DNA of 64,000 nt from Gymnogyps californianus (taxonomy: Eukaryota > Chordata > Aves > Accipitriformes > Cathartidae): positions 19,100,937 through 19,164,936 of the forward strand of contig NC_059475.1 in assembly GCF_018139145.2 (NCBI RefSeq), given 5' to 3'. A program made the position numbers and the translations under genes. The notes under the pieces are model-generated. The model saw nothing but the letters and a program-made list of their open reading frames with translations, did no database searches and had not been told where the DNA came from. Positions 12,071 to 51,174 of this stretch are shown here, one piece after another; position 1 is the first letter of the stretch; each line of letters starts with the position of its first letter.

Positions 12071-15000
12071 ACAGGACAGAGACATTTTGCTCTCATAACT
12101 GTTTGCTCATCTCTTTTGAAGTGCTGTCTGGAAATCAACATGTTATCCAAATAACACTAAATACAGTCTTTGTACCACTACAATTTTTCTGGTGTATTAA
12201 AAATACACTTACGAAATACAATTCGGGAAAAGCATGGCAGAACTGGAGAAAAGGGAAAAAATCTTCCTATGATTGTAGATTGCTCTCCTCCTCGGAAGCA
12301 GCTGCTGTCTGAAATTGTTTTCAAAGGAACTTCTCCTCACCTCTGTGCTGAATGAGCCTACAGAAAAACCTGGCACAGGCTTGATTTGAAATGAAATAAC
12401 TCCCATTTTGGAGTGGACTGTGTGATGAAGATGTAGTTACAAAATAAATAATGATTCAGCTCTAACTTTCAATTTTGTCCTTATTAAGTTGCTCAACCAG
12501 GTGTTGAAGCCAACAGAATTTGCTTTTCCTCTGTTGGAAAGCTATTTTGAGTGCAGCGTGACTGAAGAACAGCCACTTATTAGCTGCTCGGCAGTGCTCT
12601 CGGCTTTTCTGCTAGAATCCCCCGCAATTGCTCGAACAATACTTTTGCCAATACTCATCTAGCTCAATCAGTAGCTATAACGCTGGAGTATGAAATGATG
12701 TGGTGGTTGCGATGGTGGTAAGTTGCCTGCTGTTTAACATCTCTGTTTCATGGCCTGGTGTCGGGAGGGATGCAACGCTGATTTTGAGCTTCAGTTTGTA
12801 TTTAATTCTTTCTCTGTTCAGTCTATCCAATTGAATTCCCTTGTAGTTTCAGTGCAGTATGCATCCTGGCTGAAATTCCTGGGTAATGTTGTTGTGTGCT
12901 GTTACAGAGTTGCCATGTTTCATGCTGGAGCTATCTTTCCTTCATGATGAGGGATGTAATTCTTCTACATCCCAACTGGACTGTGAGGATTAATTAAAGT
13001 TTGCAGTCCACTGTGAGTACCTTGCATGCTATTGAAGTGGAAATTATTGTTTGTTACAGCCAGTCTGAATGCCATCTGGGATTTCCATGTTATTGTTTCA
13101 GCTCTGTTGTACATCACCAAGCTTGAGCTGGTACCATGAACAAAAGATTAGCATTGCACTCTGTTGTTGTGTGTTTGGTGCTGTGTCCAGCACCTATATA
13201 AGGCCACATACATCCTGAGAAGCTGTGCTCGGCACACTAGGACTCCAAGGGCTTTTCTGTAGCTTGAAGCCTGCAACATCCCTCTCCTTATTCTGCACTT
13301 CCACTCTGGTATGGGCTGGATCCACAGAGCAGTGGATCCCTGTGGCCTTCTCCACTGTCACCCTTGCCTGCTATTAACTTCAAGTCAGCTTTGAGAGACT
13401 GTGTAAGAAATGATGGTGGAATTGGGCTCTGCATTTTGCAAAAGATGCTTTTTCCCATGCAACAGAGTTGTACCTTTGTGTGGCATCTAAGGTCCTATGG
13501 GGACATGGCGAAAAGGGCTGATCTTGCCTGAGACCCAAGCCAGTGATGTTAAGATGCATAGCCATCCCACAATATACTTGTATGCTTGTAACACCTACAA
13601 AACTTAACCCAAAACCTGTTTTGCTAGTTTGCTGTGAGATCCTTCTTCAGCCTCTGCAGGGCCAGATGAATATCTCTGAACTAACTTACTCTGCTTTTAT
13701 GCACCAGCTTTAGTTCAGCTAAGAGTGCATTTTAAAACACATTGCTGTGACTTCATTGTCTTTGTAAGCCACAATAAACAAAGGGGGTTTAAATGACTGT
13801 GGGAACTCCCCCAGTATCATGACAGATACTCATTATTAACAGAAAAAATGGCATAAAATGTAAATGCCCAATTCACTTGTGAGCTTTCCCTGGGAAAGAG
13901 ATCAGCTAACAAACAGTTTGAAGTTCACTTCCTAACTGAAGGGTTCTATTATGTATCCTACCTAAATAAACTGGGAGGCTTGACCTTCCTAGAAGGGCAC
14001 TATTAAAGAGGTATAAATGTAGGCCTCTCACCACACTAATTACTACTGTTTACATTTTTGTAGACCTCAATGCTGAATGCTAACTTACCAAAAGTTAGAC
14101 ACTATCCCACTGAGCTTTGTGTTCCCTCACTCCCCCCATAGCATCAGACTCTCCTCAATCTTTGAAGTGTCCCTTCTGGTTTTGTGAACAAGCACAAAAT
14201 TAATTTGGCAGGAATTCTGCTGTAACTGTTCTTCAGTGAGGACAGCATCATGTACATTACTCTCCTTCTCCCCTCCTCCCCCCCATAAGACACTAGCTTC
14301 TGTTTTTATGAAGAAAAGCATAGGTGGTATCTACACTTTCAGATTCTGGAGCCAGCCTAAGGAGCAATGCCTATTTGATAATTTTCAAGCAACCACACTA
14401 TGTGGACGTATATTTGTTTGTCTTTACACATCTCCAACCTGCTGTCCAATTTCAATCAATTTTTACTTAATGTCTTCAGAGATATTAAGCTCTTAGAAAT
14501 GTCATAAAAATAGGCAACTGATTACAGAAAATAAACTGTATTAGTGACCCTACCAGGCAGAGGTTTCACCAAAGGTAATAGTCATCTTTCTTTGGCATTT
14601 GGCCTGGTATTGGGGAAGCAGCATGGAGAGCTCAGAAACATGCATTGCCTCTTACCCAGACAGTAGCTGGGAGCAAGGAGATGACGTTATACAAAATGTG
14701 AACAGAAAGCTCCAGGTGAAATTTCAGGGAATATGGGGCTTACGACAAATCTGTAGGAAGCAAAGTTAAATAGAAGAATGTAGGAGATGAAACAGAGTGT
14801 CAAAGCAAAAGAGAGAATGGAGAGGAGATGCAAAAGGGGTAGAAGCATTTAGGAAAGAACAGATGGGGCAATGGAAAAAAGGGGCAGATTTGAGTAGGGG
14901 ACATTCTCAGAGGAACAGATGAACTGGGAAGAACAGAGAAGAGACTGGGAATCAGAATAAAAGAATGATACAGGAGAAACTGATGTCTAAGTTTTTATTA

Positions 15001-16959
15001 CAAGATAAATGCAATTTATTGTCATTATAGCTTCTTTAATTACCTTTCAGCCTTTTTTTAATGATGCCCATATGTTGCAAATAACAGGGTTTTATGACTT
15101 TTGTTCTCTCACCTTTCCCATGGCTTACATTCCCACTTTAATTACTACATTGACATGAGATGCCTCGCCTAATGTTTTTGCACCAGTGCTCCCTATTTGT
15201 GGTGATATCGCACTTGGGGAAACGAAAAACACCTGTCTCTCCCGGTGGAAGGCTACTTGCTGTTCTTGTGGATGTCCACCAGATGGCAAAGCCGGTATTT
15301 TTGTAGAGTTTCCAGGCCACCTTCAGATACTAATTTACCTTAGGGAGAGTGGGGGCTTGTTTAACAACAGATCCTTTGCTGCATAGATTAAAAACGGTGA
15401 TTAAAAATAAGTGATTAGATTCTATGTGGATTTCCTGGGAATAATAATAAAACAGGAAATAAAAGATGCAGTTAGAAAATGGTGGTGCTGTCAGGAAGGT
15501 ACAATGTTCACTCTAGTCACTGCGTATCTCTGTATGAGGAAAACAAATCTCAAGAATCTCTGAGTTAATATTCCTACTTTTTTCTGTTGATATAAATTTT
15601 ATAGAGACAATAATGTTTTCTCATGTCTAATCTCTTTGAAATTGTTGTGACTAGACCAGGTCTTAGAATGAAATCCACGGTGAGTAAAACTGAAACTGCC
15701 CATAACTTACCTAAAACTAATTTCCTAGCTCATGTGGTTATAGACATAAGAATAGCAATGAGGCTTGTTAACACTCTTTTCCCTCCAACCTGCCCTCATG
15801 ATGTCAAGATTGTAATTATTGAGATAAGCACTGATCTTCTCCCATTATCTCTGTGGGGTTTACTTACTGTTTTAACCATGTTGGCTCAAGGAACTTCTAT
15901 TATTTCATCATTAAAACTCCATTGCACGTATATACAGTATAAAGAAATTGAGAGTTTCCTGAAAGAGGCTACATCTGGATAGCATTTGTTATAAACTGAT
16001 GTAACTGTATCAGTACACAAGCTTTGTACAGACAGGGCACATATCTGACATGGTTAAGTGCTGAATGTTCTTAATCACTTAGCTTAATTTTACATTGTGT
16101 TGCCCCTTCATATAGTGCACTGTCTCTGCTGAAAGACCTATACAAGAGGCAATGAAAAAAATCTAGTTCCTTTAGCTTCCTCCAGGAAACTTAACCCCTT
16201 CTCCCTGCAAAAAAATCCCTATGTCAAAAGACTGTTTAGACACTTAAACTAAAAAAAAAAAAAAAGAAAAAAAGAAGGGGATGAATTTACCCCTTTTTTT
16301 AAAGAAAAAAATTCATGTCTTTTCAGGTTTGGTTTCTTTTCTAGTGGTAGAAACAAGGGAAGGATGATTTGCTTCTTTAATGGTTTTGTAGGTTGACCTG
16401 AATTCTGCTTCCAGCAGAGGAACCATTAATAGGGGTAAGAGGGAACGAGGGAACGTTACAGCCTTTCTCTTCAGCTGGCTGGTTGACTTTCAGCTGGCAT
16501 CAACTGTATTCGTTCAACAGCTCCCAATCAATTATATCCTGTAGTACTCATTTTTCTGAGTATCAAGGCACAAGTGAAAAGATGAGGCCGTTCCCACTCC
16601 AAGTAGATGTTAGGGTAGTGTGGAAAAAAAAGCTGGTGCTATATTTGGAGCGTTCCTAATTGCACTGTTCTATTTCCAGCTGCCAAAATCTGTGCTAGAA
16701 TTTCAATTAAGGGCTAAATCCGTGCAGCAGATCCTAACAACAGGAAACAGTTATTTAAATAGGCTTTGAAATGATCAGATTTTATCTCCCAAAGCAGCAC
16801 TCAGATGAATATTAAAGCTGCTTTTGTTCTGGAAAGGGCTGCAATTGCTTAGCAAGCTGAACAAGGTCACAGTCTCCACTTTGAAAAACCACTAAAGCTG
16901 AGCCAGCTGTCCAAAGGACAGGCCAGGCAAGGCACAAAGTTGTTTCCTTACACACATCG
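12071..16959. other. Upstream intergenic DNA of TOLLIP, nothing recognised
   Basis: About 4.9 kb with no supported gene. It includes an A-rich tract with an AGGGG/CCCCT inverted repeat (about 16248-16310). Open frames here (for example 119 codons at 15623) look like chance. Confidence 0.5.
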
Positions 16960-17265
16960 CACCCACCGGCAGAAAACCCAGTGGGGAGCGCTCCACGGAC
17001 TCCCACGCAAAACCTCTGCCCACTGCTTCTCCGGGTGGGAGAGGGGAGTTCGCCTCAGGCCAACAGCGGAAGGTGCCTCCGGGCCCAAGATGTCGGCGCC
17101 GACGCCTCGTACCCGCCCCAGCTCCTCCCCAGCGCCGCAGCGCCCCCAGCGACCGCCGTGCCGCTCGCAGTGCTCCGCTCTGTTGCGGCGGCCGCAGAGC
17201 AGAAGAGCGCATGTGCACGAGTGGCGCCGCTCGTCCTGCTCCCTCCCCGCCCAGTAGGTCGATAG

Positions 17266-17275
17266 GTGCATGCGC
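17266..17275 (+). promoter_or_regulatory. NRF1-like site, one mismatch
   Basis: GTGCATGCGC differs by one base from the NRF1 core GCGCATGCGC. It lies 38 bp upstream of the perfect core. Confidence 0.45.
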
Positions 17276-17312
17276 AAGAAGGGGTCGCTGCGTTCCCTTC
17301 CTCATTCGCTTG

Positions 17313-17322
17313 GCGCATGCGC
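17313..17322 (+). promoter_or_regulatory. NRF1 core site, perfect palindrome
   Basis: GCGCATGCGC is the exact NRF1 consensus core, inside the CpG island about 230 bp upstream of the TOLLIP ATG. NRF1 commonly drives TATA-less promoters; binding here is inferred. Confidence 0.6.
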
Positions 17323-17363
17323 ATGGCGCGGCTTTGGAAACCGCCAGAAGGGGCGGGGGAGGA

Positions 17364-17456
17364 ATGCGTTGCTGCAGGCACGCCCGGCGCTGGGGGCGGG
17401 GCCGGGGCCGGGGCCGGGGCCGGGGTCAGCTGACTCGGGAGACTCGCGCTGAGTGA
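17364..17456 (+). other. Possible upstream ORF encoding a Gly-Arg repeat
   Basis: ATG at 17364 (G at -3) opens 30 codons and stops at 17454-17456, 92 bases before the TOLLIP ATG. The GGGGCC repeat is read here as alternating Gly-Arg (five GR pairs after RRW). It is translated only if transcription starts upstream of 17364, which I cannot show. If so, it could lower TOLLIP translation. Confidence 0.3.
17392..17425 (+). repeat. Short GGGGCC hexanucleotide repeat, G-quadruplex-prone
   Basis: Four perfect GGGGCC units (17398-17421) followed by GGGG and preceded by GGGGGC. The six G-runs of four or more on the + strand satisfy the usual G-quadruplex pattern. It lies about 125 bp upstream of the TOLLIP start codon, in the promoter or 5' UTR. 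Confidence 0.9.
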
Positions 17457-17548
17457 CAGTTGGCTGCGGCCGTTGAAGCAGTAACGGTAGCGACGGCGGC
17501 GGCGGCCTGGCGGGGCGGAAGGAAGGGTCTCGGCTCGAGGGAGGTGCT

Positions 17549-44818
<27,270 letters not shown>

Positions 44819-45955
44819 ATCCCCACTTCCTGCAAAGACCCCGTCCTCGATGCCACTTATTTTTACTTGCCAAGCCAGGGATTTAGCTAGAGGAAGAATT
44901 TCCCAACAGCTTTCTGTTAGCGCATCCTGTGTGAAAGATTATACCCCTTTTCTCCTTGGACACTTGGATCTTTTTCACTTTATTTCTCAATCTGTACATA
45001 CTCAGTTTAGCTTATGTCCTACAATATAGCATTGAAGTATCTTTAGTATCAGCTGTGCCCTCTGTGGCTATATTCTGATGGGGTGGGGAGTAATGCTGCT
45101 TTTTTTTCTTTCTCTCCCTCTTTTCATAAACTTGTTCTTACAAAGTAACTCTATGCAGTACAGGATTTACTACTGTTCGTTAGATTGAAAAAAAAAAATT
45201 TTTCCATGGAGGGTTTGTTCTTTAAACATAACTGATCTGTTAAAGTATTTAGGTTTCATCAAGCAGCCTATTTCTGCCAGAAATTAAAAGAAAGACCCTT
45301 TCCTTGTCCTGTGGTGTTTAGTTATTGCTGTGATATATTCAACTGTTTCTGATGGAAGATTTTTAATTTAATAAGCTAAATTTCTTAGGTTGCGCTGTTG
45401 GTATTTGTAATGAGCACCTTCTATTCAATCTAGTCATCGGGCACCAAAGCCATATATTATCTGGCATGCATTTGGGACTTTATCCTCCCATCTAGTATTG
45501 TTATATATCTGTAAAATCTTAACAGGTAACTTTTAACTCGTACAGTATGTATTGCTGTAGCAGAGAACAGGACTAAGCCCTAATGTACTCCCACAGTTAA
45601 TTGCACTCTTTACTACTACTTCTGCATTCCCATGGCTGTTTCAAAGGATAAGTGCAGAAGGAAAGTTTTTTTATACCTGGAAAATTACTGAAGCTGTAAA
45701 CAAATATTTAAGGTGTTGTCTTACATTAAAAAAGCAGAAATCTATGATCTGGTTATAAGGCTTCTTTCTTTACACCTATATTTCAGCAAAATTATCATTT
45801 TATATCAGTGGAAAAACTACTGTATTTTTTGCTGTAATCTGAAATAAGGAGTGTGAAAAGTAGCTTCAGAATCTTTGAATGGCATTATGAGTTGCTCAGT
45901 GACTTGTTAGACTACAGTTGCTGTAGTCAATTTATTATTATTTGATGCAGATGGA

Positions 45956-45961
45956 AATAAA
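45956..45961 (+). terminator. TOLLIP: Proximal poly(A) signal AATAAA
   Basis: AATAAA about 1.14 kb after the stop, followed by TTTGTGAGAG. It would give a short 3' UTR. Confidence 0.5.
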
Positions 45962-46159
45962 CTCTTTGTGAGAGAAAATTTAACATATCTGAGTTATAGT
46001 CTGATCCTCAGAGGAGGTTGGAGATTGCTTGTATTTATTGTTAGTGTTATTTTTTCAGACAACAGTTCATTTTGGAGCTGCAGAATCTTACCATATGCAC
46101 CAGTTAACACCTGTTGGATAAATTTCTGCGGTGTCTGTTTTTGTAGATGGTAAAGTAAT

Positions 46160-46167
46160 GCACTTTA
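46160..46167 (+). promoter_or_regulatory. Candidate miR-17-family 8-mer target
   Basis: GCACTTTA is the full 8-mer complement of the miR-17/20/93/106 seed. It lies beyond the proximal poly(A) signal, so only longer transcripts would carry it. Confidence 0.35.
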
Positions 46168-46758
46168 AATAGTATGCACCAGTTTATTTTTCCAGTGTTG
46201 TGCAATGTTGCTGTTTTATCTTTTTAATGTTTGATTTCAAATACTTCCTACAATAGCCAGAGACCTTTATATTTTCAAGAGTTGAAATGAATGTACACTT
46301 GAAATCTAGGCTCTTGAGTGATTCATGAGAACATTAAAGCCAGGTTGGGAATAGAGAAAAGGGACCTGTATCTTCCTCTTCCCCATACTTTCTTTCATGT
46401 CCCACGCTTAAAATATTTTCTTTATTATCTGCTGAAAAGCTGATTTTATCCCCCCCCATTCAAGAAGCCTTTAGGTAGCACTGGCAGTAGAGCATGAATA
46501 TTTATTTTTTTATGATTAAAAGTGATACTGAAACTTTTAGAATACAGCACCAAAAATCATCCCAGTTTCTGACCTTTTAAAGCTGTTTTTTCATAATGTA
46601 TGATTTTAAGTTTTGTTATGAATCCCTTACCATCTTAAATTTATCATTGAAAGCATAAGTGTCTTTATACATCCTCCAATTGGCTTTTCAATAATGAGAT
46701 TCAAGGCTATAGTTTTTGTGTGCTTTAGTTGTAGAGTCACCACATTTTTATTTTCTAA

Positions 46759-46764
46759 AATAAA
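46759..46764 (+). terminator. TOLLIP: Poly(A) signal AATAAA, intermediate
   Basis: AATAAA within CTAAAATAAAAAGGGTGTTC, followed by T-rich sequence. Confidence 0.45.
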
Positions 46765-47130
46765 AAGGGTGTTCTTCAAGAAACTAGTCTTGTCCCTTCC
46801 CTACAATCATGGTAAATTTTGTGATTGAGTAGGTGTAGAGGCGTTTGGTCTTTATTGCACAGTGGTTTGTGACATCGTCACCCAAAAGGGTAAATCTTGG
46901 TAAGGATTTAATGCTTAGATATCTCCAGGAAGAGTCCCTTGCTCTAACTTTTACACAGATAGCGTGAATTGCTAGGGATGGAACAATTCAGGGAAAATGT
47001 ATATATTTTAATTTTTATATTAAAATGTTGGGATCCATAATACAGCTTTTTATAAAAGCAAGTGGTCATGGTTCAACTTAATGGGTGGTAAATTGTACTG
47101 CATCCTATTACAGCTCAATTTCAAGCACAG

Positions 47131-47136
47131 AATAAA
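47131..47136 (+). terminator. TOLLIP: Poly(A) signal AATAAA, intermediate
   Basis: AATAAA within CACAGAATAAAAACC. No strong GT-rich element directly after it. Confidence 0.35.
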
Positions 47137-47636
47137 AACCTTTCAATCCTAACCACCAAGAGAGCTAAGTGCAAATGTTAGGTTAGCCAGGTTTGTTCAT
47201 AAACTAGGCTCTGGGCCTCTGAGGGAGGCTCCTGTTCTTAGAATTTTTTTTGTTTGTTTTGTTCTAGGCAAATGTTATGCAAAACAGGGTAGATGTATGA
47301 GTTGAAGATGGGATATGTAGGAGCAGTATGGCCAGTAGATGGATTTCAGCATGTTACATTATACATAAATATTGTTCTGGGGATTTTTTGTCCTGATTTA
47401 ATGAAGCATTATAGCTGAAACTCTCATGTCAAGATGTGCTACTTTATCTTGTTAAAAAGAACAAAACACTGATCATAAGCCTACTTAGCTTTTCAACATA
47501 CATATCCTCTCAGTCAAACTGTTCATTGTCAGGTTTGAATTGGAGAGAGATGAAAAAAGGCAGGGAGTATTTAGTTATTCTAGGGTCTGTGAAATGAAGA
47601 TACTAGAACTGAAAGTCTGTTTCTTGATTTAAAACG

Positions 47637-47642
47637 AATAAA
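47637..47642 (+). terminator. TOLLIP: Poly(A) signal AATAAA, intermediate
   Basis: AATAAA within ACGAATAAATTGTC. Weak context. Confidence 0.3.
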
Positions 47643-48074
47643 TTGTCACTCATTATGATTGTAGCTTTTGACAAAATGCTAATGGGATAATACTGTGTTT
47701 GATGCCGCTCTTCTGCTCAACAGCTTCAAGCAGCTTGGAGCCAAAGCCAGCTGTGTAAGACTGGCATCTGCTAGAAGTTAGTGCTCTTAATACTAGTTTG
47801 AGTCCTGCCAAGAGCCTAAACTTGCTAAAGGTAGGAACATTTTTTGTCTAGCTAGATCCTTGTTACTTTCTTCTCTACTGCTCTTTACATCTGCTGACGG
47901 TACTGAATGTTTTTTCCCTTACAAATGTTATTGCTTGTTTGGTTGATATGTAATACTGTGCAGAGGATTTTTTTTGCTGTAATAATTCTGAAGACATTGT
48001 TTCTCTGTATTGAGGTCCAGTGTCCAAATGTGTTTCTTGCACTCTAAAGTACATTAACTTTTTCATTCTAATTT

Positions 48075-48080
48075 AATAAA
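48075..48080 (+). terminator. TOLLIP: Distal poly(A) signal of TOLLIP
   Basis: AATAAA followed within 20-40 bases by GT-rich GTGTATTATGTCTCTGTTGG, a typical downstream element. It is the last such signal before the LTR at 48213. Confidence 0.55.
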
Positions 48081-48212
48081 TGTATCATCTAAATGAAAGT
48101 GTATTATGTCTCTGTTGGAGAGCACTGCAATTTGAGTCTTTGTCTGTAGACTGATCTAGAATTCAAGTATCAATTACTGTCTTTTATTCAGTCTTGCATG
48201 TAAGTTAACAAG

Positions 48213-49438
48213 TGTATTGGGTTTGTGTGGCAAGGTTTTGGTAGCGCAGGGGCTACAGGGGTGGCTTCTGTGAGAAGCTGCTAGAAGCTTCCCCTATGTC
48301 CAATAAAGTTAATGCCAGCGGGTTCCAAGACGGACCCGCTGCTGCCCAAGGACGAGCCAATCAGCAACATTGGTAGCGCCTCTGTGATAACATATTTAAG
48401 AAAGGGAAAAGAAGTTACAGGGCTGTAGCAACTGCAGCCAGAGAGAGGAGTGAGCATATGTGAGAGAAACAACGCTGCAGACACCAAGGTCAGGGAAGAA
48501 GGAGGGGGAGGAGGTGCTCCAGGCGCCCCAGCAGAGATTCCCCTGTAGCCCGTGGTGAAGACCATGGTGAGGCAGGCTGTCCCCCTGCAGCCCATGGAGG
48601 TTAATGGTGGAGCAGATATCCACCTGCAGCCCATGGAGGTTAATGGTGGAGCAGATATCCACCTGCAGCCCGTGGAGGTTAATGGTGGAGCAGATATCCA
48701 CCTGCAGCCTGTGGAGGACCCCACAGCAGAGCAGGTGGATGCCCAAAGGAGGCTGTGACCCCGTGGGAAGCGCGCACTGGAGCAGGCTCCTGGTGGGACC
48801 TGTGGACCCATGGAGAGAGGAGCCCACGCTGAAGCAGGTTTGCTGGCAGGACTTGTGACCCAGCAGGGGACCCACGCTGGAGCAGTCTGTTCCTGAAGGA
48901 CTGCACCTCGTGGATGGGACCCACGCTGAAGGAGTTTGTGAAGAACTGTAGCCCATGGGGAGGACTCACGTTGGAGAAGTTTGTGGAGAACTGTCTCCCG
49001 TGGGAGGGACCCCATGCTGGAGCAGGGGAAGAGTGTGAGGAGTCCTCCCTCTGAGGAGGAAGGAGCGGCAGAAACAACGTGTGATGAACTGACCCAAACC
49101 CCCATTCCCTGTCCCCCTGCGCCGCTCAAGGGGAGGAGGCAGAGAAAATTGCGAGTAAAGTTAAGCCCGGGAAGAAGGGAGGGGTGGGGGGAAGGTGTTT
49201 TAAGATTTGGTTTTATTTCTCATTATCCTACTCTGATTTGACTAGTAATAAATTAAATTAATTTTTCCCCAAGTTGAGTCTGTTTTGCCTGTGACGGTAA
49301 TTGGTGAGTGATCTCCCTGTCCTTATCTCGACCCACGAGCCTTTCATTTTATTTTCTCTCCCCTGTCCAGCTGAGGAGGGGGAGTGATAGAGTGGCTTTA
49401 GTGGGCACCTGGCATCCAGCCAGGGTCAACCCACCACA
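48213..49438 (+). mobile_element. Solo LTR, 1.2 kb, ERVL-like
   Basis: It starts TGTATTGGGTTTGTGTGG and ends GTCAACCCACCACA. Flanks ACAAG (48208-48212) and AGAAG (49439-49443) fit a 5-bp duplication with one change. It has a TATTTAA box (48393-48399), AATAAA at 49247-49252 followed by T-rich sequence, a 39-bp tandem repeat, and several looser repeats built on GACCCACGCTGGAGCAG (about 48864-49026). No viral coding sequence adjoins. A 282-codon antisense frame across it is a by-product of the repeats. Confidence 0.85.
48588..48720 (+). repeat. 39-bp tandem repeat inside the LTR
   Basis: Units at 48588-48626, 48627-48665 and 48666-48704, plus a partial fourth from 48705. The unit begins CAGCCCATGGAGGTTAATGG and ends ATCCACCTG. 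Units differ by one base (CCATGG/CCGTGG). A degenerate unit precedes them (48549-48587). Because 39 is a multiple of three, all frames stay open. Confidence 0.93.
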
Positions 49439-51174
49439 AGAAGTTACACAGGTTCTTAATGTGATCATCTGGTGGGACTAGTATAGTAAACGCTCAAAAG
49501 TATTTTAAGCATTCATCTCTAGGTAGATGCCTAGATGTCGTTTGAGAAAGACACCTTTCTAACTTCTAGGTGCTACTTTCTCAAGAAAACGTTACAGTAT
49601 TGCAAGTCTAGAGGACAGAATGAGGCAGTAGTGAGGTTGCATTGTTTGAAGGGCAATGTTGGAGGGCAAAGGAGAAGGGAAGAACAGCGTGTGGGTATGG
49701 AGGAAATGCTCTGCAGTGTGAAGGGATTGAGAACTCTGTAGATGAGAGTGGTGTCCAAGTGAATATGAAATAGACCTTGTTATGTGCTATTTTAGCTACA
49801 ATAAGAGCTGACTTTATCTGCTAGTATATAATTAATGAATTTTAAAGATTTGATTTACATAGCATCTCTTTAATTCTATGATTGATGGCAAAGCTGAGGT
49901 CCTCTTTCTCATTTAACAGCATTGCTATGCTCAGTGATTATTAATCAACTGCTAGTCTCTAGTATTAGTGTATTATCAAGCTAACATTTTGGGTTTTACT
50001 GTCCAGTTTGTAGTGTGTTTTTTATCAGGAGTTAATTTTTTTAACAAATGATAGTTGAGAGGAATCTTTCACAACTGGAAGTACCTACTATGAAATGAAA
50101 TTATGTTCAAATTGTGCTTTCTTCTAGGCCTTGAGTGTCAGTTTCTATCCCAATTTATGTTCTAAAGCTTACAGTTTGCTTTCACATTTCTCCAGTGTAC
50201 TGTGAGAGATAAGAAAAGTGAGAATTAATTTATTTAAACAAATGTTGGTGTTCTTGTGGCTGCTAAAGCATCTGTTTAGCATTTTAATATTTATTAGCTT
50301 TTTCATTTCAATGCTAATCAACCAGTGATGATGTGTGGGGGTGTAAAGAGAAATCGGTGTATTTTGAATTATTAAAACATTGAAGTACATCAATGAGACC
50401 AGGACCTCTAGGAAGAAATGCAATTATGTGTTTTCTTAGAATAAGTCGGAAAAATGAAAACCCATAGTAACAATCTTCTCTGCTGCAGTTTTAAGTTGTA
50501 GCCTGCTGAAGACTTCAGTTTTCTCTCCTAGATCTTCAGGAAGCTTGTTTAGAAACCGAAGTTGATCTGTTTTCATACTACAGTATATTTTAGAAGGATT
50601 CTCTTTACTATCTTGCCAAAAAGCATAATTAATTTTGTAAGAACAAATAGACTATACTTATGGTATACCATAACTCTTGAAGTAAAATTTGCATACAGAT
50701 GGGAAAAGTGAATTTGTGGAAAGCAAGTAGATTGAAATTGATCTTAGCTCCGTCTGTATTTCCATGTGTGGGAGAACTATGAAAGTACTACTGTTTGGAG
50801 TATTCGAAGAATTCACTTAGAACATGTTTTTAAAATATTAAGTGTAGTAATCTGGAATGTGAAGCAGACTAGATACAAATGGACAACCTTTATAATTTTA
50901 ATGCATTTATCATTGGAAGAGAATGAAGGATGATTCAATTTATTTTAAAATTATCTCCAATTATAAAGTAACTACAGTGAGTGAAAAAGTACACTGAACT
51001 TATCTTCCATGTCTGTGCTGTCCATGTTTCTTTATGGATTAGATTCAGGAGCTTGGCACTGTGTCACAAGACAATGTTTTTCCACCTTAAATGCATAATT
51101 TCTGTAATAGCCATCAGCTTAATGTGGAGCATTCAGGTTGATTTGAAATGCTTAATGCTATTTTAAAAATGAAT
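49439..51174. other. Intergenic DNA, nothing recognised
   Basis: AT-rich spacer between the LTR and the long CR1. No supported gene. Confidence 0.5.

Larger units (their letters stand above)
44819..48100 (+). other. TOLLIP: TOLLIP 3' UTR, probable extent
   Basis: AT-rich non-coding sequence directly after the stop, with five AATAAA hexamers. Mammalian TOLLIP also has a 3' UTR of several kilobases. The distal limit is inferred from the last AATAAA (48075) followed by GT-rich sequence; shorter forms are equally possible. Confidence 0.6.

Noticed and set aside
15623..15982. 119-codon + strand frame
   Set aside because: No known domain, no splice context or promoter, and composition like the surrounding DNA.
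1..16959. BRSK2 exons, expected upstream of TOLLIP from mammalian gene order
   Set aside because: No kinase-like frame or spliced exon on either strand was seen; if present, BRSK2 starts left of the window.
17426..17437. GTCAGCTGAC-type palindrome as a TFEB (CLEAR) site
   Set aside because: The CLEAR motif is GTCACGTGAC; this has a GC centre instead of CG, so it is only a generic E-box-like CAGCTG.
48588..48720. Possible CRISPR-like array (regular 39-bp repeats)
   Set aside because: Units are head-to-tail with no spacers and sit in a vertebrate LTR; this is a minisatellite.
48281..49129. 282-codon open frame on the - strand
   Set aside because: It lies wholly within a solo LTR and owes its length to the 39-bp and GACCCACGCTGGAGCAG repeats; there is no family resemblance.
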